A DNA stretch of 64,000 nucleotides from assembly GCF_037975245.1 (NCBI RefSeq), contig NC_092580.1:18836501-18900500 (forward strand), in the 5' to 3' direction. The notes below the pieces were generated by a model that had not been told where the DNA came from, ran no database searches, and saw nothing but the letters and a program-made list of their open reading frames with translations. Position 1 is the first letter of the stretch; every line of letters starts with the position of its first letter. Source of the DNA: Apostichopus japonicus (lineage: Eukaryota > Echinodermata > Holothuroidea > Aspidochirotida > Stichopodidae). Shown one piece after another: positions 13,984 through 26,840 of this stretch. Position numbers and translations under genes: made by a program.

Positions 13984-14744
13984 TATAAACATTCAAACTT
14001 TTTCCTGGATGACAAACATTTTTATCTTCATCATCTTGGCGACCCTCAAGTGGAGCTTGTTGTGGCCTGAGGAAGGGCCCTAGGTGGTGGATGAGGTACC
14101 CCCCGTGAGAAATGTCTACGTTGTTCTTTGCAAAATGGTGTTACTTTTTTGTAACTTTTGAGGTAATTCCTGATTTGTCCCCTTTTTTTCTTCATAAATA
14201 TAGATCAGCAATTTTGATGTCCTTCAACATATTTTGGTGACCTTCTAAAGTATTTTACTGACCATAAAAAGTGTCACAAACCACGGTTTGAATACCAGGA
14301 TTGTTAAGGTATTCGCTGACTGCACATTTTACACAACCTGATCCAAATTAGGTAAACAAAATTATGCACATATTTCTTACGGCAAGACTTTTGTTATGAG
14401 GATGATGAGAATTTTGTCAAAGTCAAAATATAATTCTATGGCCCAGGTGAACATTGAGTAAATTACAATTTTTGTACTAAAATCTTCACTAACATAAAAG
14501 GCCATGCCATTTTTTATGTCGATGAGTGACACTTGACTCAACAGACAAAGAAAGTTTAAAATGATAGACCATATGATCAACTCTAGTATTACATTATATT
14601 TATTGTATGTACTTATCAAAGTTATCATTAAAGTGCTTTAAACACAAAAAAGTCATGAAATGAACAAATTCTTCTTCTTCTCAAAGTAAGGAAGAAGGGG
14701 AAGATTTACCTTGTATGTCAAATTGAGTCATTAATTTTTGTTAT

Positions 14745-14770
14745 GGGGGGGAGGGGTGGAGGGGGGTGGG
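14745..14770 (+). other. potential G-quadruplex
   Basis: G-runs of 7, 4, 6 and 3 with one- to four-base spacers. Confidence 0.65.
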
Positions 14771-15369
14771 AAGAATAGAAACAATGTTTATAAATCTGGA
14801 TAAATTCCTGCATTATCTTGAATTCATATTTTACTATTTCCATGTACATATACTGACAAGTCACAAATCAACTTAAACACACACAATCATTTATACAAGC
14901 AACGTTGCGAACAATCTTTCAAGACAAATGGCAAGTTCATCTCAACTGGATGGTCCATGTGGCTATAAATCCCTTTTCTTCACAATGGGAATGGTCATGG
15001 CATTATAACGATCAAACATACCAGCCTCACATGTACACTTGGTCTTTCCATATGGAGTAAATGCTTATTAATTACAAGCTGTTACACAATGTCTCATATA
15101 TCCATGAGTTATAAATTGATAACAAACAACACAAACTGTTTTCAGAAGGACTGGTAACTTTTATGTCTCTATGAAGATTCATCAGAAGTCAGATTAAAAT
15201 GTTTACAGCCAGCCGTTACAAGGATAGTGAGACTTATAGTGACACTGGAATAATAAACTGAAGATATGATGGCCGGGTTAGACTGTATCTGGGATATATC
15301 CCTCGATCCAGTCGCCCAAACTGATTTCAAGACAAGTTTTCTTTTTTTCATTTCAGAGCATTGTAAGAT

Positions 15370-15735
15370 GAATCGTACCCATCCCCAGACTACGCTAAAC
15401 AAGACAGAACAAATGCTGTCCCAAAAACCTTCCAAAATGAAAGGATAATTATTGATCTGTGCACAACAACTTCAGAATAGTATTTCCTACTTCCAAAACA
15501 CCCCCCAAAAAAAACCATGAAAAAGTCCAGTTCTGAATGAATTGACACAAAAGAAAAATGCAAGCTCAAAACAAATGTCTGAAGCACATTGGGTGGCAGG
15601 GTGGCAGAATGAGAAGAGAGGGCATTGACCTGAGGAGTCCGGACAGTGTTACGAGATTACCAGTTCATTCTAGGCACGGTAGACAAGAGTACTGAGGATG
15701 TGAGGAGACAGGTAAGCGAGGATCGAAGTAAATGA
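15370..15735 (+). repeat. donor-like dispersed repeat, long copy A
   Basis: About 365 bp that align along their whole length with copy B at 32206-32578. Shared blocks in order are GTCCCAAAAACCTTCC, CACAACAACTTCAG, ATTTCCT..CTACTTCC, AATTGACACA, GGCATTGACC, GTTAC/GGTTACCAGTT, GGTAGA and GAGTACTGA, ending GGAGACAGGTAAGCGAGGAT. No coding potential is conserved between the copies. The repeat class is unknown; it lacks obvious inverted termini. Confidence 0.8.
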
Positions 15736-16451
15736 TACAACTGCAAGAAACTATTTCCACTGGTTACCACAGACATGTAGGCTACTATGACAACTAGCCA
15801 AACCCACTGAGTTGGTACACTCAACTAGATCTTGTGGTTCATATATGTACATCTTGGGTAACACCATCCATAACATCGGTACAGCTAATGTAAGAATGGC
15901 TTGATCCATTAGAACTGCTACCTTTTACTTTTTCTGCATTTACTTTTCTGAAGTTGCTTTTCTCTTTAATACCTCTTAATAAATCCTCTAAAACTAATAT
16001 TTGTAGAGTTTTTATTTAGTTTATATGCACCTGGGAAATCTAGAGTGGGAAATGATTTTACGAGAGTGTCTTTTTCTTTTTTAATCTCTGAGAAAGACCT
16101 AAACAAACACATGAAGGTTACTTCTGTAAGCGAGAGCCTCGGGCGTAAGCCAGAACCTATCACTGACAGGGATATTACACAGAATTCTTAAGAACTTGAG
16201 GAAAAATCAGGTGAGGCCAGCTTCTTCTTTCTTTCAGAATGAATATTTTATGCCAAAATTAAATGCAATACAAAATTCCCTCAGAGGGGCCTTAATGGTA
16301 TAAATTACAGGAGATTTAAGAATCTTGGGTTTAACTCAGTTTCAGGAATCACGCAAAGAAGATTTCTACACAAAGATGACAGTACTTATCAAAAAAATCA
16401 AACATATTCTGTACTCAGTACTACAGTAATTTGGAATTTTCAAGACAAAAT

Positions 16452-16480
16452 GTGGAGACAGGTAAGCAAAGTAAATAAAA
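16452..16480 (+). repeat. end fragment of donor-like repeat
   Basis: GTGGAGACAGGTAAGCAAAGTAAATA matches the terminal block of the long copies. Upstream parts of the family are not recognisable here. Confidence 0.55.
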
Positions 16481-16540
16481 AAGAGACCACTGAATGATAT
16501 GAAAGACATTATAAAACTTACTGGTTTATATATTTACGAG

Positions 16541-16690
16541 TGACCCACTTGCCTGTCTCCCCACAACCCTTAGCACCGCATTCTACCGTGTCTAGTATGC
16601 CCTGGTAATCTTTTAACACTGTACACCCTCACTGACCCCTAGTGAACTCCTTCATATTCTACCATTCCAAAGTGTCTCACATGTTTTTCG
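16541..16690 (-). repeat. donor-like dispersed repeat, inverted partial copy
   Basis: On the minus strand it reads CTAGGGGTCAGTGAGGG, GATTACCAGGGCATACTAG, ACACGGTAGAATGC and GGGGAGACAGGCAAGTGG. These are the terminal blocks of the family at 15370-15735 in the same order. A separate plus-strand end fragment (GTGGAGACAGGTAAGC) lies 70 bp away at 16452-16480, giving a head-to-tail-inverted pair. Confidence 0.7.
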
Positions 16691-19600
16691 TATTGGGAAA
16701 CGAAGTAAATTGATTTTGTTTGCTTCAAGTAGACGTTACCCAATTATGAAAAATAATATATAAATATGAAAGTTCAATGCATCATTTAAATGGTAGTCTC
16801 CATTAAACAGGTAATAAAACAAACACAATCATAATAGTAATAATAATAATATCTGAGCTCACAAGTTATACTTTGAAAACGAGAGAAAACAATAACCAAG
16901 TTAGGAACAAATTCTATTAACCTAGATTTATACATTTAATGAATGTTGAGTATCATGTATCAAGTTCAACAACAATAGCTATAAAAACAAATTGCATTTG
17001 ATTATATTTCTTGTATCCTGAAAATCAATAGATCCTAATTTTTTGCAAATACAATAACTTTGAAAAACTGGCAGGCTTATTTGTGCACTAAACCCAGTCC
17101 TGCACTCAATAGATAATTCACAACACCGAACTGCTGCATTAAAAATATAGACCTTTGTTTTTTTAACTGACACACGCAAACATTTCCTGCGAGAAAAAAC
17201 ACAGTTAACAAGGGTTAATTGTAGACTATATACAGCAATAACACCCTTCATCTCACCATTGGAAACAAAATTCTCTTCCCACTCAATAAGATTTTTATCT
17301 TGACAACTACAGTAACATTGGTTCAACAGTCTTCACATGGGTAGAATATACCTCTAATCTGCATGCTTCAAAAAAATTAGAAGTTTATCCAGCCAAAAAC
17401 AAAAATTCTGTATAATGTGACAGATACACACCAAAGAGGTAAAGGCTCTAAAATTGGTGGTATATATTGTCATGGCAACCTCAACTCTCAATCTCAATTG
17501 GATGTGAATACTACCCACCATGAATTAATCATGTAGTGCATATCTTCCAGTTGTACTAGGCAAAATTGATTTCAATCACACACAAAGCAGCAGCGGTAGA
17601 AGTCAATGGGTACTTCTTTCTGATTGGTTCATATCCTGCTTAACTACTGAATTATTCATGAACTGTCTCAGGAGAATCAACCTGATCGTTTTTGGTGTCA
17701 ATGAAAGCAGTGCTCCAAGTGAGAGGACCTTATCTCTTGGTGAGAGTTTGTTGGACTAAGCTTTACTGGAATTAATTGGAGTTTTATACCACAGTAAGTC
17801 TCCGTGTTCATTGTAACCAGTGACTTGCACTAAAAAGGACTAAAAAAAAAGTCACGAGGAATAACAAGGGATTTCTAAAGGATTACTGAACAAGCAGTCT
17901 GTATGGTTTCTTTTTAAAAAGTAGGATTTAATATTGCACTTGTGAGAAATATTAAAAAAACAAATTCTTCTTCCACATGAGGTAAGTGTTTATTGCATGT
18001 TAGAATTAAAACATTAAATAACAGTGAAACACACTTATAATCAAGTAGGAATAAAACCCACCATGTCTGTTTTATTATTGCTAGACAATCATGAGCTAAT
18101 ATGCACGATACGTTGTATTAAAATGATTCTCTAATATTGCTTTTTTATGTAATGTCTGGTCTACTTTGGTTTTAATGAATGAAACCTACACGACACCATA
18201 GACTATCATAGAGACACAAGTTCTAAGTAAGTGAAAGCTACTATTTTCTTTTCTGCACATTTCTCGTAGTTTGCAAATATACTAATTAAATTAATAGCAA
18301 GCTCAAAATCATTAACGTCACAGCTTTTGAGCCAACCTTGATATGCCTTTACTGCGACAAAACAATAGTAATCTTTAGACATACTAAAAGCTACAATGCA
18401 TGCAATTCTAGCACTCATTCCATGTAATACAGTCTAGTAACACTACAGAAATATTGATGAGTTAAACTTATCAAAAAAAATTGTTTTATATAAATACATT
18501 TATATAAATATTTATGGAATAGGCTATAGTTTCTGTCACCCATATTCCAGACTTTTACTCTGCCCCATGAATAGAATTTCACTGCATGCATGAGAATCCT
18601 ACACATCGGTGTGAATACAGTACAGTGGTGTTTAGTTGTTAAAATTCACAGCATGTGAATAGAGAAGACGTGTATTTTATGAAAGTAAAAGACCTTCTAT
18701 TGAAGGGTATATCAAATTCTGTATATATATCAGATATGTTTTACCATTAATCTGATTGGCAATGAACTAGAATAAAAGCTCTGTGTGATATGTTGCAATA
18801 TATATTTCATTCTAAAACGAATAGAGGAATACGTTTTCCTTTCATACACAAAAATTATGGGGGGAAAAAATGGATGAGAAAAGTGAATTTGATGGAGGAT
18901 GTCTGTCATAAACAATATTTTAAGATATCACTGGGAATTACATAATTTTAAAAAGTGAATTTGATGGAAGACGTCTGTAATATATAATATTTGAAGATAT
19001 CACTGGGAATTACATACTTTTATCGATAGAACAGTTCAATACAATAGCAGTTCACGAATTTGTTACAGGGCTGTACTAGCAAGCTAATTGCAATATTCTT
19101 GGGACATTGATCTACATCCAAACATCTCCATATGTACAGATGGTCTCTCCTGCGTACCTATGTTGACAACATTGACCAACATATCCAATGGTTCTTCCTG
19201 ATGTTATGAGAGGGTACGTTTAACTTACATAGGAGTTTGGGGGCAATTGACACACAGTCAGTATCTAGAGTTAATTTCTACAATGCACCTGCATATTATT
19301 CCATCTCAGATATTTCTCTGACATAGACAATACTTGAAACAACCTTGTTGGCATTAAATTTTTTGTAAGACTATATAAAGACAAACATATAGGCATTCAG
19401 TGGTTTGATTGCATGCAATATTAATACAACATCTATGAATCACTTATTTCAACAAATTTAAGCCACAAATTTAAGCCCTTCTTTCGATAAGCAATGTTTG
19501 CCTCGTCCTTTACCTATAAAAGACATAGCCCATGTCATGCTAGCTGACCCAACACTCCCATCCCATCCCCACCCCCCTCCTTGCCTCCACCTCTCCCGAC

Positions 19601-22600
19601 TGGGGCCCCACCTCCCACAGCTGATATTTATGGGTTGTCCTATGGTCTCAGACAATTAACGTTCTTGTCAGACAAGCAAATGATCCAGATCCTGTTCCAT
19701 AAGATCGCACAGGAAAACTCCCGTTGTACGATCAGCATTCATATTAAAACAGCAGAAACCTTCAGGGACAGATCACTGCATGGTATCACAACTGCTGTAG
19801 TTCTGTGAATACTACCACATTAATTTACATTGTAAATGCATATATTATACAAACATTGTATCAAAGTAAGTTTCCACTACAGTAATTTGGCAAGCCACTC
19901 AGTGCGGTGTCAAAAGAAATTTCCAATAATATCTAGCTAGACATGTAACAGATTGTGCGATATTTTATCAAACAAACAGCAGCTATTGCGTGCCTTATAC
20001 TGCTGCTGTCAATATTGCAAGACAGATACATGGAAGTCTACCCATGTTGCACTACTTCTTCTAAGCAACAGGTGACCTGGTATTCCCACTTATTTGATCG
20101 TAAAAAGTTTTCTTAATTTAATAACAAAAAAATATGATTTGAAACAGATTTTTATGAATGGGACTGTCTCTTTTTTATTGCTCCGCATCCAACTTTCTTA
20201 CCTCGAATAAACATCGCTCTGAGATGATGTGATTGAATATCCCATACACAAATAATATAGTCTGTAATAAATGGCCTGTATGGTACCCTCATGTAAACAT
20301 ACTATGTCTTAATTGCATGCTTTTATCTAGTGCAATATACTGCAGCTAGCATGTGAAAGCGATACTCCTCGAAATTAGGAAATTGTTGACGCTAAGCAAC
20401 TTTTTCAAGCACGGGGATGGGACGCAAAATTTGATCTGTAGGAGACGAGCAACTCTCATATAAACATGGAATGAAAGTTATAAATTCTGAATATCAAAGT
20501 CTGTAGGTTCCGCAGACATGCAGCGCAGTGAGCCGCTCAATCATTGTTCCGAAACCGAGAACCTATGACGTGAAGAGATTGACGGTCTCGGTCGCAGAAA
20601 TCCCAGGGCATTTTCTGATTGCTACTTAATGTGTCTTTACACATCTAAGCCATGGAAAATGAAAATCAGATCAACAATGAGATATTTTAATCTTCCCCGT
20701 GGAATATGAATCAGGCTTTCTGGAGGGTAAGGTGTGAAGGTTCCTCTGAAGTGAACAAATCTATTTAGAATGGTGAATGAGACGTCTAGGGACCTGTGTC
20801 TGGATTCATGTCACAGACTTACTTTAAGAGAATGTCAAAAGTAGGCGAAGTGTGCACTAATTGGTTTCATGACAGACAGCTTTATGCTTTCCAAAATAGG
20901 TGAATACAATATAAGGCGCTTAATAACAGTTTCTGAGAAATGGCACATATACTATAAATACATTTACATTTTAATATGATTTTATACCTGGTAGGCTCGA
21001 CAAAATGATATATCTCAAGACAGCATTATCTCACAAATGAAAGATATTTAAAATATGGTAGTTAATAAATGAAATCATGATATTCATGAATGTGAGTGCA
21101 TTCATGCAAGAATCAAATTTATATTACTAAGGTATGTTAATTGTGACAATTATGGTTGTTTGGTTCAACTTGCACAGTCACAGTCAAAGAATTCATACTT
21201 TTATTGGGCAAATTCTACATATGTCATGAAAATCATTATTGACAAATTGTAAGAAACTGAATAAACAACAACATGTATCCATAATGTTAATTATGTGTCT
21301 GTTCTATTGCAGTTGACATATAGCCTGTAAAATTCTAAGTGTAACAAATTAAAGAAAATCAATATTTCCACTTTATCATTAAGGGGAGGAGTCTTCCTAA
21401 ATGAGGCCCCTCCTTCCAAACTTAAATTACTTTCAAAACTTTAACTATGACGTCCTACTTTCAAAACTTAAATTTTATTTAAGGAATGTATAGATGTCTT
21501 ATACATTCCATACAGCCAAACCAGTCCTGATAAAATTAAGATAAAATCAATACAAAAACATATTAACTTCCCTCCACTCCCCCTCCCCCCCCCCCCCCTC
21601 TACACACACACAGTTCCTTCTTTTCATCTCCAATTTTCCATATTAACCAGTTCTTTCATGTCCACATGTAATGATTTTAACATGTCAATTACAACAAGCT
21701 AGATTGCTAAAGGAATGTAGTGTACAATATACTATTACCAACAGCTATACAGTCATCTTCTTAAGATGAACATTATGTGGCTTTTGATATGTATGGTGAG
21801 GGGAAGAAAACCTTGTGTCATGTAAGATCAAAGACAAATTAAGCAGTTGGTAAATCTGCAATCTACTTCATGAATAACAAAATCTGGTAACAATCCTAGG
21901 GTTCATCGGCTTCCCTGGTCAAATTTATTTTTCAAATAATGAAATAAACATTTGAAGTTTCCAATTTGCATACATACCACTGATATGGAAAAGTGTCTGA
22001 AAGTTTACACATTAAATGATAATGAGGAATTACTTGCAAATTAACTTGCACACTTGGTGGAAAATTGAGGATATTGCTTCTTATTATTCATTTACAATCT
22101 TTAATATTTTGAATAATATTAAATTCAGACGTGTAGGTTAAGTGAATTTGTGAACCAACGTTTCAAAGAGCTACTGTATAAATGGCGGAGAAAGTAAATA
22201 GTCCATTTCAGATTTTATCTGAGCAATGTTATAATGTAATCTAAATCCTGGAACTGCATAATTTGTGTTTATTTTTTAAATTTGAATAGCTTTCACACAT
22301 ATATCTCTTTGCTGAAATGTTACAGGCAGTGGTGCAAGTCAAGTCGCCTATAGATACATATGAGATACATATATAGATAAATATAGATACATATGATTCT
22401 TCTCGCCAACTATGAGAAAGCTTTATACACATTCTGGTATAACTTTTCATTAAGCATTAACTACACACATGCATGTAGTAAAAACATAAGTAAAGCTCCA
22501 GAGCCCTGTCTGTGTGTATTAGAGGTACCCCTGCTTCATGGTGTCACTATGAACAAATTATCACACATTCAAATTTATTCGAGCCAGACCACCCTCTAAA

Positions 22601-23483
22601 TAAAAACTTTAGAGACCAGTGAAGTTTGTACAAGCTTTATTAAACTCATCATGGTTCAGATGAAGTTGACACATGTTGTTTTTCTTTGTATGAGGCACTG
22701 AATAACTGCAGGGTTGTTAATATAAATAACATTGCATAGACTTATTGACAACAAATGTATAACAAGGGATATATACAATGAGCATCATTGAGCAAGTGAT
22801 TTCTCACCCCTACCTTCCCTCCCCCCCCCACTCCCACCCCTCCCAGTAATGTCCCTCTTTGGTATATATGGACTTGAGTTGTCATATGTAGGCTAAGCCA
22901 TCACTCTTTGAAAGAGTGGATGAATTGACAGCTGCAGCATGTAATTTACTATTCATTCCAAAGACAATGTCTTGCAGTGTTCACTGAGAGAACCAAGAAC
23001 ACGAAGGTGAGCATACATCCATGTCGATTAACCATTCCTGTCGTCCATGCATGATGCGTAAATACATGACCTGTGTCCTACATATCTTCAAATCCATGTA
23101 CACTAATGTAAATGGCTATCAAAAGGTATACTACAGTACATTGAGGTGATAGTCACCATTAGCAATAGGGGACTGACACTTACATGTATTTTTCCTTCAA
23201 ATTATACCTTAAAAACTATTATTTTATTTAGACCACATGAAGCAACATGAAATTGACAGAATGTTACAATTCCTGTACATATGTGAACAGTAATGGCAGA
23301 TATATGTAGGAGGGAGAAGGGAGTACTTTAGGGGTGCCACTGAAAACACCAAAAGTTACTGGTTTGGGTTATTAAGAAACGACACTTACCTGTTTCATAT
23401 ACTGTAATGTACATATGCATTCTGGTTTACGTTAGCCTATAAATTGGCAAGTTATTTCTTGCCCAACCCCCAAATGACCATCT
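16691..23483. other. intron segment without genes
   Basis: Holds the 72-bp tandem duplication, C-runs (19570-19580, 21578-21599, 22808-22846) and AT-rich unique sequence. The patch at 20510-20620 has more CpG than its surroundings but no recognisable gene or repeat. Confidence 0.55.
18881..19020. repeat. 72-bp tandem duplication
   Basis: Two adjacent copies, each starting AAGTGAATTTGATGGA and ending GATATCACTGGGAATTACAT, with several substitutions between them (18881-18952 and 18953-19020). Confidence 0.9.
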
Positions 23484-23534
23484 CGAAAAATCCAAGGTTT
23501 CGAAAAATCCAAGGTTTCGAAAAATCCAAGGTTT
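23484..23534. repeat. 17-bp tandem repeat, three perfect copies
   Basis: Unit CGAAAAATCCAAGGTTT repeated three times exactly, then a partial CGAAACA. No sequence divergence is seen between units, so the array is young. Confidence 0.95.
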
Positions 23535-23604
23535 CGAAACAGCCAAACTTTAGAAATATCTTGATTCAGATTGAAGAGAAATTCAGGAAAAGTCACACAG
23601 GTAA

Positions 23605-23760
23605 GGCATCTGAATGGTAGATTCAGAAAAGAGAGGGCAGTGACCTTAGAAAGGGTCATTGGTGGGAGGGGGTGGGGGGGTCAGATTAAGAAAGTTACCA
23701 ATTCAACATCATGGGTAGATTACAGTGCGTATGTATAGAAACAGGCAAGAGATGAATTTA
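23605..23760 (+). repeat. donor-like dispersed repeat, partial copy
   Basis: Contains GGCAGTGACCTTAGAAAGGGTC, a G-rich insert, GTTACCAATTCA, GGGTAGATTACAG and finally GAAACAGGCAAGAGATGAAT, in the same order as the long copies. The terminal donor-like motif is mutated here. Confidence 0.6.
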
Positions 23761-26094
23761 TTGTTTCCACAATATCTCCTTTCTTCCTCAGTAAAAAAAT
23801 AATCAAAGAAAAAAAAAAGGCAGGATAATACAAAACTTAAGTGAGCAAAGAGAATAACCTGTCTGAGGCACTCTGTCAATAAAACAAAGCTGCATTATCT
23901 GCAAACTACCCTTGAGCAACGAAGATTCGATATTATGCATTACAGATTATCTGGACAGACCAGCAGCTCTACATGCCTGTATAATTTGTAGAACTGTGCA
24001 GCACAAAATGTTACATCCTAAGCAGCCTGCACAGCTATAGTAGGATGCTGCAACCCCTTTCGTGTTATACTTTAACACATGCCTATGTCATCATTGAAAG
24101 CCTTTGTCTAATACTTTCCGTGCACTAAACGCTCTCTTCTATAACCCCATGAACTAGCCCTGAATAAGCACTGTATGTATGCATGGCTGTGATATAAGAC
24201 GATACATCCTTAAAGCAGGGTGGAGAGAGACTTAGCTGAGCTGAGCTGAGATGGGGGGGGGGGGGGGTGAGGTGGGATGTGAGCAGGAAGTGTTTTAAGA
24301 TATGCATTTACAGTATGACATTTACACCCAATAGAACAGTTCCCATTGGTGAGCTGGTAACCGAGAGCAGACAAGATGGCGTCTCTTTGTGTCATACCTC
24401 CCATACCGTCATCCTGACCATGACAGGTTAGCTGACAACTTTCGAGATTATAAACTCAATCCTACCATTTTAAATAGCCATCATGGGAATCATGTTTACA
24501 GCTGGCTACTCTCTTTGTCATCAAAAGAGTGGTCAACGAAATTCACCAAAAGGTCACCGAGGTATGTCATCAATGTCACCTAGTTTCTTTTTCATGGTCA
24601 AGGTGATGATAAAATACATTCCAGTTCTCTACCACTGGTGAATTTTGGAATTTGTCCAAATCTGTCCCCCTTATTTAGTGAAGCTAATTAATTAGTCCTC
24701 AAAGTATGCCAAGGGGTTAAGTATTACTGTTAAAAGAATTGTAACACTTGTTGGCAAAAACTGTGTATAGATGGACGTTAATACAATTGTTGGATATGTT
24801 TTGCCATTGAACTTAAAACTGTGAGCTAAGGTACAATAACTCATGTTGGTCTCCACCTATGTTGCTCCATAATACCCCATCAAATGATACAAAAGCAGAA
24901 GAGGCTTACTTCAATCAAACAGGAACTTCAAACCGATTTTCAGACAGCATGGGGGAAAAACTTAAGTGAAGAAGGTTCTTTTGTTCTTCTGGGGACATGA
25001 ATGAAATGACTTTTTTTTTCTTACAAAACTTAGTCTTAAAAAGATTATGCTTTATTTGACTAAAGTAAAAAAAAAAACTTTTTTAAAACAGCAACAAAAA
25101 GGCGTAGACATAGTTAAAAATGGGTATATAAATAAATATTTAATATCTAAATTAAAGTTTGAAATACTCGATGCTTTGTGCCGATATGATTCCATTTTTT
25201 TACATGATGATGAAGATCTTTGATTCCAAGTGAAATAATTCAGAAGACAATGACCCTCCCTTTCTACCATACAGGCTTTGATAATTATTATGTTGATGTC
25301 ACACTGTGAATGTAATTAACCTCTTAGAGACTCCTAATGACTTGGTGAGCCTCTAAAATAATCAGAGGCATTAACACTGTGGTTTTACCACGTGTACCTT
25401 CTTAGATAGTTTGAACTCTGTCCGCCACGGGGAATATCCCAACATCCTTCGGGTGTTATTTCTTCCGCTATCTTCTCTCTTCTTAGGCCAGTATAGGCTT
25501 TACAGAAGACTTCCTTTCACATTGTAAATATTTATTTGAAACAAAAACAAATAAATAAACAAAAAGTTAATTTTATAGTTTTTTGTTTTTTTTAACTTCC
25601 ATTTGTTTCTTCTGTACAGTAGATCCCTGTGTGTGTGATGTACATCAAAAGAAGATGAGATATTGGTATAAACCAGCATAAATGCTACTTTGTATGCATC
25701 ATATTAAAGGTATGCTGTATTGGCCCCCAAATATGCTAGATATTCAAATATGGTCACCTTTGGTCATAATTCTTGAACAGCTATTATTACAACCTTTGAG
25801 GAAATTTTCCTCACTGGGACATTCAGTCATCTTGGAGGCATTCAGAACTGACAGGCGCAGCCGCCTGCCGCCGCCTGGCATGAGCAACATCCCTGTAATG
25901 TTCTTACTCATGGTTCTGTACTAGCTCATACTGGTACTCAGAGATAATGAAATCAAGTACTCATCCTCATACTATAGGACATTGTACTTGTACCTGAACT
26001 AGCTTTGTCCTCACACTACAGATCTTCACCAACAGCATACAGTGCATCGAAACCAATTCGAAACTACACCGCAATAGTTTCTCTCCTTGGATAA

Positions 26095-26370
26095 ATATTC
26101 TAGCATTTTATTTTCTCAATAGATTAGCCTCCTAATGATGTTCACCACAAAACTTGTTTAGTTAGATATTTTGTGAATGCCGGAGATCTGATGCGGTCAA
26201 CGGTTTTCTCCAGCTCTGACACGCCCCCATATTCAATCTCACTCTTGGTCCTAATTAAGACCAATCAACGTACATGACCTTTAGTAAACACTTTGCCTTT
26301 TAATTATAATCAAGCTGTCCGAGCTTTAGATTAGAAATCCTAATCTGTTTTCCAGATTTCAAGGGGGGAA
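26095..26370. promoter_or_regulatory. candidate homeodomain-rich cis-regulatory element
   Basis: Non-coding stretch with an imperfect 20-bp palindrome TTGGTCCTAATTAAGACCAA (26245-26264) centred on TAATTA. It also has an inverted pair of GATTAG / CTAATC sites separated by 5 bp (26328-26346), plus TTTAATTATAATC and CACGCCCCC. Such clustering of homeodomain core sites in non-repetitive DNA suggests an enhancer. Conservation could not be tested. Confidence 0.25.
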
Positions 26371-26804
26371 AGAAGCTTTGTGACTTATCAGAGTCGTTAC
26401 TTATATAGATGGAGTTGATAGACCATGTGTACACTAGCTTGTTTCTTCACCCAAGCCACAACTGACAGGAGTAAATTGTTTTCAAACCAAAAACAATTTC
26501 AGTGATTGGATAACTTAATAGAAATTCCTCTTGCAAGATACATAAAGAGTTTAGACGGGGGAGGGGGGGGGGGCATCTTCTGTGTGCTACAGCTTTAAAT
26601 CTTGATGGAAGGTTTGATTGATAAATTAATACAGCTGGTACATAAGTATATACACGACTAGGGGCAGTATGATACACTGCGTCAAAACAGTCTTGCGTCC
26701 TTGAAAACTTTATCTAGAAGGATTACTTTGTAAATTTCTAAAGGGTAATATTAATTGCAGGAATGAAATATTAAATGTGTGTTTAGGAGAATTATTTAGG
26801 CATT

Positions 26805-26840
26805 TGTATAGGAGACAGGTAAGAGAGGAATGAGTAAATC
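26805..26840 (+). repeat. end fragment of donor-like repeat
   Basis: ATAGGAGACAGGTAAGAGAGGAATGAGTAAAT matches the family terminus. No upstream part is recognisable. Confidence 0.5.

Larger units (their letters stand above)
10610..15369. other. intron segment without genes
   Basis: AT-rich DNA with a pyrimidine/C-rich stretch (11280-11375), the tetranucleotide tract at 13498-13645 and a G-run at 14745. Nothing else could be supported on either strand. Confidence 0.6.
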
